DNA of 64,000 nt, from positions 1 through 64,000 of the forward strand of contig CAUYUJ010018873.1 in assembly GCA_963575745.1 (NCBI GenBank). Direction: 5' to 3'. A model generated the notes under the pieces. It saw only the letters and a list, made by a program, of their open reading frames with translations. It did not search any database and was not told the origin of the DNA. Position 1 is the stretch's first letter. Each line of letters begins with the position of its first letter. Made by a program: the position numbers and the translations under genes. Positions 63,502-64,000 of the stretch are shown one piece after another. The stretch is from Prorocentrum cordatum (taxonomy: Eukaryota; Sar; Dinophyceae; Prorocentrales; Prorocentraceae).

Positions 63502-64000
63502 CTACGTGCGTAACTCTGGCTCAGGTGGTAGTGGCACAGGCGAGGGCGGAGGAGTAGGAGGAGCAAGCAGCGCACTCGGGGCACGCGCATCAGCAGCGAA
63601 GGGAGAGGACTCGAGGTTAGTAGGGACCTGCATGACCTGGGCGGCCCTCTGAAGGGCCTTAATTACCGTTAGTTTAAACTCCAGAGGCTCAGAATCGTAC
63701 GCTTCGAATTTCACCTCCCCCGATGGGTACTGTAGAATGGGTTCGGTGCTTTGCCTCTGGAGGATCTCTAGCTGGGTGTGCCCAAGGTGGCCCAGTTGGG
63801 CCAGCTCCAGCATCCGAATTGAGTTCCGAATTGAGACAAGGCGAGCAGGTTGCAGTATCCCCTGCCTCAGCCGGTCAGATGTCCCGTGCCTGGAACTGCT
63901 CGCAAGGGGTGTCGCCGAGCTGTCAGGCGGAGACTTGCTCGGAGCCGAGCCAGGAGGCCCGAAGTGGCGCGCGAAGAAGGCGGGACCAGACTGGCCTCCC
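63502..64000 (-). CDS. partial unidentified protein open to the window edge
   Basis: On the minus strand one frame stays open from base 64000 to the stop at 63502. It reads GPAFFARHFGPPGSAPSKSP, then RQGILQPARLVSIRNSIRML, ELAQLGHLGHTQLEILQRQS and EPILQYPSGEVKFEAYDSEP, ending in a Pro-rich tail APPTPPPSPVPLPPEPELRT. Composition is natural for protein apart from the tail. The 5' part lies outside the window. A retroelement ORF1 or a host gene are both possible; I do not recognise the family. Confidence 0.5.
   Translation of the reverse strand, partial: GGQSGPAFFARHFGPPGSAPSKSPPDSSATPLASSSRHGTSDRLRQGILQPARLVSIRNSIRMLELAQLGHLGHTQLEILQRQSTEPILQYPSGEVKFEAYDSEPLEFKLTVIKALQRAAQVMQVPTNLESSPFAADARAPSALLAPPTPPPSPVPLPPEPELRT

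Overview
This 64 kb window looks like nuclear DNA of a dinoflagellate. The evidence is a high-GC sequence dominated by degenerate LINE-type retroelements whose protein signatures match those common in dinoflagellate genomes, large amounts of simple repeat, intronless genes, and three sequences resembling the conserved dinoflagellate spliced leader (ending CCATTTTGGCTCAAG) just upstream of expressed or retroposed units. I cannot name the species. There are no rRNA or tRNA genes, bacterial operons or CRISPR arrays that I can see. A run of exactly 100 N at 25273-25372 is a scaffold gap.

Only two intact protein genes are well supported, both on the plus strand and intronless: a signal-anchored sulfotransferase-like protein (38433-39494) and a secreted protein with a PAN-like domain, a Pro/Thr linker and a GDPHL/vWFD-like domain (58698-59693). 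Each has a probable spliced-leader relic 94-130 bp upstream, which suggests both are retrogenes made from trans-spliced mRNA. A partial open frame runs off the right edge on the minus strand (63502-64000).

Four decayed retroelements make up most of the other coding sequence: LINE-1 (+, about 6370-12900; ORF1, endonuclease, reverse transcriptase, RNase H), an element on the minus strand with C2H2 fingers and a cytosine-C5-methyltransferase-like module (about 21100-23950), LINE-2 (+, about 27100-35590; ORF1 with RRM-like domain, endonuclease, reverse transcriptase, CCHC end) and LINE-3 (-, about 49700-53180). All carry stops, frameshifts or lost catalytic residues. Small terminal-inverted-repeat elements sit in or near them: two 171-bp copies (18077-18247, 21748-21918), a 225-bp element (28840-29064) and a nested palindrome (16918-17077).

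The rest is repeat. Tandem arrays have units of 73 bp (204-731), 89 bp (3671-4868, 40855-41935, 62330-62965) and about 102 bp (46600-49045). A widespread family has CTTGG (or CCAAG) every 10-11 bp, close to one DNA helical turn, and 10-bp and 11-bp arrays also occur. Long GGA/TCC, GAT, GAC, CCG, TG and TGG tracts separate the elements, and a 1.26-kb segmental duplication (56389-57651 and 60105-61379) flanks the second gene. The strongest candidates for follow-up are the methyltransferase-like retroelement module, the 171-bp element that interrupts it, the spliced-leader relics and the helically phased CTTGG family.
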